A stretch of DNA of 35,361 nucleotides from positions 1 to 35,361 of the forward strand of contig PABG01000063.1 of assembly GCA_002699185.1 (NCBI GenBank). Reading direction: 5' to 3'. The notes below the pieces were generated by a model. It did not search any database. It saw only the letters and a list, made by a program, of their open reading frames with translations, and was not told where the DNA came from. The stretch is from Gammaproteobacteria bacterium (GTDB taxonomy: Bacteria; Pseudomonadota; Gammaproteobacteria; Thiohalobacterales; Thiohalobacteraceae). How positions within the stretch are numbered: position 1 is the stretch's first letter; every line of letters starts with the position of its first letter. Shown here in pieces: positions 1 through 7,633 of this stretch. The position numbers were made by a program, and so were the translations under genes.

Positions 1-2082
1 GAAGACCGCCTGGGCGCGGCGATAGGCCGCCGTGGCAACGTCATAGATGGCGGCCAGGTCGGTGCCGGAGATGTCCAGGTTCACGCTGCGGGTGCCGCCG
101 TCGTTGCTGGTGATGATGGAACCGCGGGTGGCGAAGGCGCGCATGCCCGGGTATTCCTCGTACTTGCGCACGATGGCGTCCATCAGCGGTTCGATGTGCG
201 CCGGATCCTTGGGTTGGGCGATGATGCGGATACGCTGCGGCTCGATGCCGAGATTGATGTAGGCGAAGGCCGGCACTTCGGTCTCGCCGCGCTCGAACTG
301 TGCGGGGTCGTGCTCCAGGTAGGGCAGCAGGTAATCCTGCAGTTCGCGGCCGATGGCCGCCATGGTCTGCAGGTTGTAGCCCGGCGGAGCATGCATGGAG
401 GCGAACACCTTGGGCTCCTCGCCCTCGGGCAGGTACTCGGCCGGCGGGGTGAGCCAGACGATGGCCGCGACACTGGCCGCGGCCACCCCGGCGATCACTC
501 CCGCACGGCGGGGGCCGCTGTCGATCAGCGCATTGATGCCGGCCAGCACCCATGCGCGCAGCCCGCCTTCCGACGCCTGACCACCGAGGGCGTCGGAACG
601 GAACTGCAGCCGCGCCGAGGCAGTGGGCACCACGGTGATGGCCACCAGCATGGACACCAGGATGGAGGCCGACACCGCGATGGCGATATCCGAGTACAGC
701 TGCCCGGCCTCTTCCCGGATGAACACGATGGGCACGAACACCAGCACCGTGGTCAGGGTCGAGGCCAGCACCGCCGGCCACACCTGCTGCACGCCCTCCA
801 CCGCGGCGCGGAAACGGTCCAGTCCGCGCCGGCGCGCCAGTTCGATCGATTCCAGTACCACGATGGTGTTGTCGAGCGTCATGCCGATGGCGAAGGCCAC
901 GCCGGCGAGTGATATGACATTCACCGTGCGGCCGGTAATGAGCAGGCCGATGAAGGCGGCGATGGTGCAGATGGGGATGCCCATCACGCCGACCAGGGTG
1001 GCCCGACCGGAGCGCAGGAACAGGAACATGATCAGGCTGGCCAGCACCGCGCCCAGGGCCAGGTTCTTCCAGACATTGAACACCGAGGCCTCGACATAGC
1101 CGACATCGTCGGCGATCAGGCGCATGAACATGCCGCGCGGATTCAGCACCTGGCTGTTGATTACCTCCATCTCGGCCAGCATGGCGCGCTTGATGTCGAT
1201 GACATTGGAGCCGGTCTGGCGCCGTACCGCCAGGCCGATCACCGGCTTGCCGTCGGTGAAGGACAGCTCGGCGAGCTCCGAGTGATCCAGCTGCAGCTCG
1301 GCCACATCCCCCAGCCGGATGACGGAATCGCCGCGCCGCTCCAGCACCAGGGCGCGCAGGTCGTCCAGGTCCTCGAAGCGGCCGATGGTGCGCAGCAGGT
1401 AGCGGCGCTTGCCGGATTCGACCTCGCCGCCGGAGACGTCGCGATTGCGCGCGCGTACCGCCGCGCGCACATCCCCCAGGGTGAGCCGGTACTGCGCCAG
1501 CCGCGCCGGGTCGAGCAGGATCTGCACCTGGCGCTCGGCGCCGCCGCCCACCCGTACCTCGGACACCCCGGGCACGCTCTCCATGCGGGTGCGCACATGA
1601 TCCTCGAGAAAATCCTGCATCAGGTCCATGTCCAGGCCGCGCGGATTGCCTGCCAGCGGCGCGACCCGGAAATACATGAAGGAGTTGGAGGAGAAGGAGG
1701 TGGCGTAGATGCGCGGCTCGTCCACGTTGAGCGGATACTCCGGCACCTGGCTGAGCGCATTGTTGACCCGGATCAGCGTCTCGTTGAGATCAACGCCGAA
1801 GGGGAACTCCAGCTCGACGCGGGCGCGGCCGAAGGCGGCCTCGGCGGTGATTTCGTGCAGCGAGGGGATGGTGCGCAGGTACTCCTCCTGCTCGATCAGG
1901 ATCTCCTTTTCCACGTCCTGCGGGGTCGCGCCCGGCCAGGTGGTGACCACGGTGACGGTGCGCACCTCCAGGTCGGGGATCATCTGCACCGGGATGCGCA
2001 GGGCGGCGACCACCCCCAGCACGGAGATGATCAGCACCACCACCGTCATCAGGGTCCCGTGCCTGACGATGCCCTCGAACAT
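1..2082 (-). CDS. RND efflux transporter permease (AcrB family), partial
   Basis: Inner-membrane permease of a tripartite resistance-nodulation-division pump, which exports substrates by proton-driven exchange. The 694 residues visible begin MFEGIVRHGTLMTVVV (TM1), then show the periplasmic porter domain and a block of TM helices around the sequence GMTLDNTIVVLE. The gene is open at the left edge, so roughly the C-terminal third (families run about 1000-1050 aa) is missing. The ATG overlaps the TGA of the adaptor gene (TGATG), so the two are translationally coupled. In AcrB the TM4 proton-relay pair is Asp-Asp; here the aligned pair reads Asp-Asn, so the relay may differ. The substrate cannot be told from sequence. 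The family call is secure, the specificity unknown. Confidence 0.93.
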   Translation of the reverse strand, partial: MFEGIVRHGTLMTVVVLIISVLGVVAALRIPVQMIPDLEVRTVTVVTTWPGATPQDVEKEILIEQEEYLRTIPSLHEITAEAAFGRARVELEFPFGVDLNETLIRVNNALSQVPEYPLNVDEPRIYATSFSSNSFMYFRVAPLAGNPRGLDMDLMQDFLEDHVRTRMESVPGVSEVRVGGGAERQVQILLDPARLAQYRLTLGDVRAAVRARNRDVSGGEVESGKRRYLLRTIGRFEDLDDLRALVLERRGDSVIRLGDVAELQLDHSELAELSFTDGKPVIGLAVRRQTGSNVIDIKRAMLAEMEVINSQVLNPRGMFMRLIADDVGYVEASVFNVWKNLALGAVLASLIMFLFLRSGRATLVGVMGIPICTIAAFIGLLITGRTVNVISLAGVAFAIGMTLDNTIVVLESIELARRRGLDRFRAAVEGVQQVWPAVLASTLTTVLVFVPIVFIREEAGQLYSDIAIAVSASILVSMLVAITVVPTASARLQFRSDALGGQASEGGLRAWVLAGINALIDSGPRRAGVIAGVAAASVAAIVWLTPPAEYLPEGEEPKVFASMHAPPGYNLQTMAAIGRELQDYLLPYLEHDPAQFERGETEVPAFAYINLGIEPQRIRIIAQPKDPAHIEPLMDAIVRKYEEYPGMRAFATRGSIITSNDGGTRSVNLDISGTDLAAIYDVATAAYRRAQAVF

Positions 2083-3185
2083 CAGTCGCTGCCGGCGAGG
2101 CGCACGCGCTGGTCCGGCTGCAGGGATTCGTTGCCGGCGGTCACCACGCGCATCCCCGGCTGCAGCCCCGAGCGGATCTCGATGCGGCCGTCGAAGGCCA
2201 GACCGGTCTCCACATTGTGTTCGGTCACGGTCGCGGTACCGTCCTCGCCCGCCGCCTCGACCACCCAGACACTGACGCGCCCGTCCGGATAGCGCAGCAA
2301 CGCATCGCGCGGCACCACCAGGCCACGCCGCTCGGTGTCGAGCTGCAGCACGGCACGCGCCGACATGCCGGGGATGAGCGGGATGTCAGGCTCGTCGAGC
2401 CAGGCCCGCAGCAGGAAGGTCCGGGCACCGGGATCGTTGACCGGCACTGCGGTATCGATACGGGCCGCAAGCTCGCGGCCGGGCACGGCATCCAGCCTCA
2501 CCTGCAACCGGGTGTCGTCATCGATGCGCGGGAAATAACGCTGGGGCACACGCAGGTCCAGCCGCAGATCCGCGACTGCGATCAGTTCGACCACCGGGTT
2601 GCCGGGTTCGATCCATTCGCCCGCCTCGGTCAGCTTGCGGTTGATCACGCCGGCGAAGGGGGCATTGAGCACATGGCGGCGCAGACGGGCCTCCTGACGC
2701 TGTTCCTCGGCGGCCAGGCGTTCCACCACGGCCTGCCGGACCTCGACCTGCGCCTCCAGCGAACGCACCTCGGTCTCGGGGAAGGACTGGCGGGCGCGCA
2801 GCTGGCGCGCCTCCTCCAGCCGGCGGCGGGTATCGGCCAGTTCGGCCCGGGCCTGGCGGCTGGCGGCACGGGCCGAAGCCAGGTCCAGCTGCTCCAGCTC
2901 GCGGTCCAGCCGCACCAGTGGATCGCCGGCCTCGACCCGGTCACCGACATCGACGTTGATGGCCTCCACCAGGCCGCCGACTGAGGTCGAGACCTGCGCC
3001 ACCCGGGGCGAGGTCAGGGTCCCGGTCAGAGGCACTTCCTCGATGATGGGCGCACGCTCGACCACGCCGGTGCCGACCCGGGCCAGACGCTCGTCGGCGC
3101 CGGCCGCGCCGGGCAGCAACAGCCAGGGCAGCAACCACCAGAGTGCGGGGACGCGATCCGTCAACGACAGCGGATTCGGTTTCAT
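2082..3185 (-). CDS. RND efflux periplasmic adaptor (membrane fusion protein)
   Basis: Periplasmic adaptor that bridges an RND permease and an outer-membrane channel. I place the start at 3185 (367 aa) rather than at an upstream in-frame ATG at 3224. The sequence from MKPNPLSLTD gives a clear signal peptide with a hydrophobic WWLLPWLLLPGAAG stretch, and a GGGA-type ribosome site lies about 8 bases upstream. Domains in order: signal peptide (1-30), lipoyl half (VDVGDRVEAGDPLVRLD), a long charged coiled-coil hairpin (about 85-150), the second lipoyl half (NAPFAGVINRKLTEAGEWI), then beta-barrel and membrane-proximal domains. Its stop overlaps the permease start. No outer-membrane channel gene is in view. 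Confidence 0.92.
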   Translation of the reverse strand: MKPNPLSLTDRVPALWWLLPWLLLPGAAGADERLARVGTGVVERAPIIEEVPLTGTLTSPRVAQVSTSVGGLVEAINVDVGDRVEAGDPLVRLDRELEQLDLASARAASRQARAELADTRRRLEEARQLRARQSFPETEVRSLEAQVEVRQAVVERLAAEEQRQEARLRRHVLNAPFAGVINRKLTEAGEWIEPGNPVVELIAVADLRLDLRVPQRYFPRIDDDTRLQVRLDAVPGRELAARIDTAVPVNDPGARTFLLRAWLDEPDIPLIPGMSARAVLQLDTERRGLVVPRDALLRYPDGRVSVWVVEAAGEDGTATVTEHNVETGLAFDGRIEIRSGLQPGMRVVTAGNESLQPDQRVRLAGSD

Positions 3186-3302
3186 ACGCAATTCCCGTCG
3201 GCCCCGGAAATCGGGGGGGTGCAAAGTCTGTCAGCAGCATACGGGAGGCCGCCACGGCCCGACAACCCGGTTCAGGTAACATCCCTGTGACCTTCCCGCA
3301 CA

Positions 3303-3391
3303 GCCGTAGGCCGGAATAAGGGCCGCAGGCCCGTTTCCGGCAGCATGCGGTAATCAATGCCGGGAACGCTGCGCTTATCCCGGCCTACGGC
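3303..3391. repeat. REP-like palindromic element, copy A
   Basis: An imperfect 89-bp palindrome in the spacer between the RND adaptor and the cysteine-rich gene. The left end reads GCCGTAGGCCGGAATAAG and the right end CTTATCCCGGCCTACGGC. A related copy lies in the opposite orientation at 15636-15731, sharing both ends and the inner pieces GTTTCCGG and CGGGAACGCTGCG. The ends resemble the general REP style (TTATCCGGCCTAC) of enterobacteria. Function is not shown; possibly RNA stabilisation or a dispersed non-autonomous element. Confidence 0.75.
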
Positions 3392-3433
3392 CTGTCTGAC
3401 AGCGCTGGCCTTGTCAGGTTCAGGGACGCTAAG

Positions 3434-3862
3434 ATGAATGGCATGAACAGCAACAAGTGTCCCTTCAGCATCATCCAGGCCTCCGGGGCCTGCGGCTGCC
3501 GGCACGCCGATGAGGTGGTGCGGCGCGGCGGCTCCGAATACGACTGCACCGAGGCCCGTGCCCATGCCGTCTGCGCGGCCCTGGTGGAACACCTCAATGC
3601 CCTGGCCCTGCCCGAACTGGGCTATGAGGACGATCTGACCCAGACCCCGAAGAGCGTCTACGAGCGCATCCTGCTGGGAGGGCTGCAGGGGCTGCGCCAG
3701 GCCCGCGATCCCGCAGACAGCACCCCCGAGACCGCAGACATCTGGCCGGTGGTCGAGGCCGCGGCCGGCGAGTACGGCGACGTGACGCAGATCCCGGCAG
3801 CGACCGTGCTGCCCGCCATCCAGGCCTGCCGCATCCGGCGGCGTCAGCGCGGTCGCGGCTGA
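3434..3862 (+). CDS. Small cysteine-rich protein of unknown function
   Basis: A 142-residue soluble protein that I do not recognise. Its N-terminal third carries five cysteines at 9, 20, 22, 38 and 47 (C-x10-C-x-C-x15-C-x8-C), starting with CPFSIIQASGACGC and followed by the basic turn VVRRGGSEYDC. This spacing suggests metal or Fe-S binding, but it is not a classical ferredoxin or zinc-ribbon pattern. A predicted helical part (about 48-90) and a basic C-terminal tail (RIRRRQRGRG) follow. There is no signal peptide or membrane segment. The ATG at 3434 has AGGGA about 8 bases upstream; a second in-frame ATG three codons later is possible. It is transcribed divergently from the efflux genes. 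Confidence 0.8.
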   Translation: MNGMNSNKCPFSIIQASGACGCRHADEVVRRGGSEYDCTEARAHAVCAALVEHLNALALPELGYEDDLTQTPKSVYERILLGGLQGLRQARDPADSTPETADIWPVVEAAAGEYGDVTQIPAATVLPAIQACRIRRRQRGRG

Positions 3863-3934
3863 GCGACGCACTCCACTGTCGCGGCGCGCTGCCGGGCAGC
3901 GTGCATACCGAACCAGAAGGATCCCGCAAGCCCC

Positions 3935-5822
3935 ATGGAAAACGACGCCGTCATCCCGATCGAGATCCTGTTCCAGAAGTCGGAGCTGGTGGTCACCTTC
4001 CTGATCATCATGCTCGGCATCGGCTTCGGCAACCTGCGCATCAAGGGCGTGGGCTTCGGCTCCAGCGGCGTGTTGATCGTGGCCATGATCGCCGGCTATC
4101 TGTACCAGTTCGAACCCATTGTCATCCTGCAGGACCTGGGCATCGTGCTGTTCCTGCTCAGCATCGGCCTGGAAGCCGGCCCCAGCTTCTTCCGCGCCTT
4201 CAAGCAGCACGGCCGGCGTTTCATCACCAATGTGGTCGTCCTGCTGGCCGTCGCCGGTGCGAACACGGTGGGCATCATCGCGCTGGCCGGCGTCCCCATC
4301 GGCGTGGGCCTGGGCCTGTTCGCCGGCGCCTTCACCTCCAGCCCGGCATGGTACTCCTTCAACATGATATCGACGGGTTCAGCGAGGCGATAAGCGGCCA
4401 GATGCAAGGCGCTTGCCCGCCGGGGTAGACATCTACCTCAAGGGCAAGCAACGCGGCAGATGGCCACTTATCGCTTCGCCCGGAGGGAGCCTGCGAGCGG
4501 CGCCATTGCCGCGTTGCAGCCCTTGGCAAGGGTCATACCATTGCCTGCGAGCTGCGCCTTGCACTGGCGCCGCTCACAGGCTCTGAACCCGTCGATATCA
4601 TGTTGAAGGAGTACGAGTCAGCGCACTGCAGTTCAGCCCCGAGGAGGAGGTCATCTTCGGTTATGGCGTGGCCTACCCCTTCGGCCTGCTCGGGGTGATC
4701 CTGTTCATCACCCTCGCGGTGAAACTCCTGCGCCCGACCATGGAGGCCGAGCTGCGCGGCCGCACCCAGCTGCATACCGGCGTGTACAAGCTGCAGAACG
4801 AGGAATTCGCCGGCAAGCTCATCCGCGACATCGACTTCTTCCAGGACCACAACGTGGTGGTCTCCGGCATCCTGCGCGATCTGAACATGCGCACCGCCAG
4901 CGGCAGCACCGTGCTGCTGCCGGGCGACATCGTGCGGCTGGAGGGCATGGCCGAGGACGTGAACAAGGTCGGCAGCACCCTGGGCGTGGAGGTGCAGGAG
5001 AGCTTCGACGAGAACGCCGAACTCGACACCCGCTCCATCGTGGTGGAGAACACCTCGGTGGTGAACCGCAGCCTGGGTGACCTGGACATCCGGCTGCGCT
5101 ACAACGTCTCCCTGACCCGCATCATGCGTGCCGGCGTGGAATTCGTGCCGCGCCAGGACCTGGCACTGGAATACGGCGACGTGGTGGTGGCCGTGGGTAC
5201 GCCCTACCAGCTGGACCAGCTGGAACTGTTCCTCGGCCACGAGCACCATACGGTGCAGCGCCGGGTGGACATCGGCTCGCTGGCCGCCACCCTGTTCCTG
5301 GCCTTCGCCATCGGCGGCATCATCATCCCCCTGCCCGGGCTGGGGCCCTTCTCGCTGGGCCTGGCCGGCGGCGCGCTGGTCGCGGGGCTGGTGTTCGGCC
5401 ACTTCGGGCGCATCGGCAATTTCATCGGCCGCTTCCCGCGCAACGCCACCGCGGTGCTGCGCGAACTGGGCCTGGCGCTGTTCTTCGTGCAGGTGGGCTT
5501 CGACACCGGCCAGAGCTTCGTCGAATCGCTCGACTACCAGGCCATCTACTACGCCTTCTATGCCGTACTGTTCGCCGTGGTGCCGATGCTGGCCAGTTTC
5601 CTGTTCGGCCACTATGTGATGAAGATCCCGGTCAGCGAATGCTTCGGCGTGATCTGCGGCGGCATGACCTTCACTCCGGGGCTGGACATCATCCGCCAGA
5701 CCGACAACTCCGATCATCCGGTGGTGGCCTACTCCTCGGTCTATCCGGTGGCGGTGATCCTGGTCATCGCCCTGGTTCAGGGCATGTACCTGGCGCTGGT
5801 CACGCTGGGCGCGGTGGAATAA
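3935..5822 (+). pseudogene. AspT/YidE/YbjL-type (AAE family) transporter, split by an insertion
   Basis: Inner-membrane transporter of the aspartate:alanine exchanger family: two hydrophobic halves with TrkA-C (RCK_C) regulatory domains between them. The N-terminal half (3935-4348, about 138 aa, from MENDAVIPIEIL) runs to the conserved GLFAGAFTSSPA turn. Reading then enters an inverted-repeat element and stops at the TAA 4391-4393. The rest resumes after the element as SALQFSPEEEVIFGYG in another frame. It contains the TrkA-C region (about 4740-5240) and five or six C-terminal TM helices, ending at 5822. Together the halves give about 540 aa, close to the usual family length. A GTG at 4668 could allow separate translation of the second half, but the first membrane half would be missing. 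Probably inactive. Confidence 0.85.
4351..4614. mobile_element. 264-bp MITE-like element with 32-bp terminal inverted repeats and two internal hairpins
   Basis: The element interrupts the AAE transporter gene. Its ends (4351-4382 and 4583-4614) are perfect 32-bp inverted repeats beginning GTACTCCTTCAACATG. Between them lie two adjacent imperfect palindromes. Hairpin A (4382-4480) has arms GCGAGGCGATAAGCGGCCA / TGGCCACTTATCGCTTCGC and the apical stem GGTAGA-CA-TCTACC. Hairpin B (4487-4583) has arms GAGCCTGCGAGCGGCGCC / GGCGCCGCTCACAGGCTC. The whole can therefore fold as a terminal stem with two side hairpins. It has no convincing coding sequence. No clear target-site duplication is visible; the terminal TA at 4352-4353 and 4612-4613 would fit a TA duplication, but this is not proven. 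Confidence 0.85.
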
Positions 5823-5944
5823 CCGCTCAGGATCAGTTCAGAGGCGATGGCATCTGCTTCAGCCCCGTCATCCCCGTGCAGGCCCGGCTGTGACAACACA
5901 TGGCCGTGATTCCGGATTCTGTGACCGCCGCCAGCGCGGAACAT

Positions 5945-7381
5945 TCACTGCGCCTGATCCAGCACGATCAGCTTGCTCACCTGCATGTCATGCAGGGTGT
6001 AGGGTATGCCGCCCACCCCCAGTCCGGACTGGCGCAGGCCGGCAAAGGGCATCCAGTCCACCCGGAAGGCGGTGTGTTCGTTGCGCATCACCGCCGATGC
6101 GTCCAGTCGCCGTGCGGTATGCATGGCCAGATCCAGATCGCGGGTAAAGACAGCGGCCTGGAAGGCCCAGGGCAGGGCGTTGGCCCGGTCGATGGCGGCA
6201 TCCAGATCGTCATAGGGATAGACGCAGACCACCGGGCCGAAGATCTCCTCGCGACTGACCCGGCAGTCATCCGGCGGATCGTACAACAGGGTGCAGGCAT
6301 AGGTGCTCGGTGACAGGGCCCGGCCGCCGGCGAGCAGTTCGGCCCCGGCGGCGACCGCCTCGCTCACCCATTCATCCACCCGGTCGACCTCGGCCGGCCG
6401 GATCAGAGGCCCCACGTCGGTGTCTTCCGCGGTGGGATCACCGACCTTCAGCTGCGCCGCCCCCTGCGCCAGCCGCTCGGCCAGTTCCCGGGCGATAGCC
6501 CGGTGGGCGAACACCCGCTGCACCGACACGCACACCTGACCGGCATGGTAATAGCCGCCCTTGAGCAGCTTGGGCACGGCCTGGTCCAGATCGGCGTCGG
6601 CGGCCACGATCACCGGTGCCGCACCGCCGTGCTCCAGGGCGCAGCGGGTACCGGGGGCGAGTTTCGAGCGCAGCATCCAGCCGACCTTCGCGCTGCCGAT
6701 GAAGGTGAGAAACCCCACCCGCGCGTCGGTGGCCAGTCGCTCGGCGAGTTCGGTGTTCTCGGTTACCAGGGCCTGACACCAGGCCGGCGGCAGGCCCGCA
6801 CCGTGCAGGATCTCCACCAGCCGGAAGCCGGACAGGGGCGTGGCCTCGGCCGGCTTGACGATGACCGGGCAGCCGGCGGCGATGGCTGGCCCGACCTGGT
6901 GGGCGATGAGATTGAGCGGGTGATTGAAGGCGCTGAGCGCGACCACCACCCCGACCGGTTCAGTCAGAGTGAAGGCCTGCTTGCCGGCCGAGGCGGCATT
7001 GATCCCCATCGGGATCTTCGCGCCGTCGTCGGTACGCAGACAGTCGACGCAGATACGCAGGCTGTCCACGGTGCGGGCCACCTCGGCGCGCGAATCGGCC
7101 AGCGGCTTACCGCCCTCGCGCGCCGCCGCCAGCGCCAGCGCCTCGGACTGTTCCTGCACGCGGTCCGCGGCCCGCTCCAGTATGGCGATGCGCTCGGCGA
7201 CCGACAGCCAGGCGTCGCGGTCACGGAACAGCGCCTGCGCCGTGACCAGGGCCCGGTCGACATCTTCCGCGCCACTGGTGTCGACCGTGGCGATGAGGCT
7301 GTCGTCGAACGGCGCCCGGACCTCCAGCCGTCCGGCCGGGCGGGGATCGTGGGCAAGCTGGGCCTTGTGGTGCGTCGTCAT
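5945..7381 (-). CDS. NAD(P)-dependent aldehyde dehydrogenase
   Basis: A 478-residue soluble enzyme of the aldehyde dehydrogenase superfamily, oxidising an aldehyde to a carboxylate with NAD(P)+. The oxyanion Asn153 (SAFNHPLN), cofactor-binding Lys176 (VIVKPAEATP), general base Glu250 (ALEHGG) and nucleophile Cys284 (YYHAGQVCVSVQR) are all present, as is the conserved EEIFGPVV motif. The ATG at 7381 has AGGAG six bases upstream. It is the last gene of the cluster with the ThDP enzyme and the GltB-like flavoprotein, separated from the ThDP gene by 252 bp of repeats. Its aldehyde may be produced or bypassed by the ThDP enzyme, but the substrate cannot be read from sequence. Confidence 0.92.
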   Translation of the reverse strand: MTTHHKAQLAHDPRPAGRLEVRAPFDDSLIATVDTSGAEDVDRALVTAQALFRDRDAWLSVAERIAILERAADRVQEQSEALALAAAREGGKPLADSRAEVARTVDSLRICVDCLRTDDGAKIPMGINAASAGKQAFTLTEPVGVVVALSAFNHPLNLIAHQVGPAIAAGCPVIVKPAEATPLSGFRLVEILHGAGLPPAWCQALVTENTELAERLATDARVGFLTFIGSAKVGWMLRSKLAPGTRCALEHGGAAPVIVAADADLDQAVPKLLKGGYYHAGQVCVSVQRVFAHRAIARELAERLAQGAAQLKVGDPTAEDTDVGPLIRPAEVDRVDEWVSEAVAAGAELLAGGRALSPSTYACTLLYDPPDDCRVSREEIFGPVVCVYPYDDLDAAIDRANALPWAFQAAVFTRDLDLAMHTARRLDASAVMRNEHTAFRVDWMPFAGLRQSGLGVGGIPYTLHDMQVSKLIVLDQAQ

Positions 7382-7398
7382 AACAACTCCTGAAGATA

Positions 7399-7622
7399 GC
7401 CACGGAAAACACGGACATGTTTAATGATCAATGTGTGGCATTCCTGTCGGGGCACGTCCTGTCGGACTACCCCGGCCTGTATGACTTTCCCGTCATTCCC
7501 GCGAAGGCGGGAATCCAAGGACCATGGCGGCTTCTGGATTCCCGCCTTCGCGGGAATGACGGGTGGATATATCAGGGCTTACCTGATTTTCGACGTGTCC
7601 GTGCTTTCCGTGTTTTCCGTGG
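7399..7622. repeat. Inverted repeat enclosing a second palindrome (nested repeats)
   Basis: This fills most of the gap between the ThDP enzyme and aldehyde dehydrogenase genes. Outer arms are GCCACGGAAAACACGGACAT (7399-7418) and its near-complement at 7593-7622, which carries one extra 9-bp unit of the CTTTCCGTG/TTTTCCGTG type. Inside sits an independent palindrome of another family (7489-7563). Reading through the arms gives the peptide pattern VFSVF/FRVFRGH, which is simply translated repeat. Function unknown; it could attenuate expression of the downstream dehydrogenase. Confidence 0.7.
7489..7563. repeat. Long perfect palindrome of the CATTCCCGCGAAGGCGGGAA type
   Basis: Two 29-bp arms (7489-7517 and 7535-7563) are exact reverse complements around a 17-bp spacer. 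The arm core is GTCATTCCCGCGAAGGCGGG. This kind of palindrome is dispersed in many proteobacterial genomes. On RNA it would form a very stable hairpin with no T-tract, so it is not a standard intrinsic terminator. A degenerate piece of the same sequence (CGCGAAGGCGGG) occurs near 27178-27189. Confidence 0.85.
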
Positions 7623-7633
7623 CCATTCACTTC

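Noticed and set aside
4351-4614. Self-splicing intron or riboswitch as an explanation of the interruption
   Set aside because: The perfect terminal inverted repeats and simple hairpins fit a MITE; no group I or II intron core could be recognised, and removal at the element ends does not give a clean in-frame exon junction.
4533-5717. 394-residue open frame on the minus strand across the insertion element
   Set aside because: It is antisense to the transporter's second half, and its sequence is His/Gln-rich shadow translation; it does not encode a transposase.
7489-7563. CRISPR-like repeat
   Set aside because: There is only one inverted pair, with no direct repeats or spacers.
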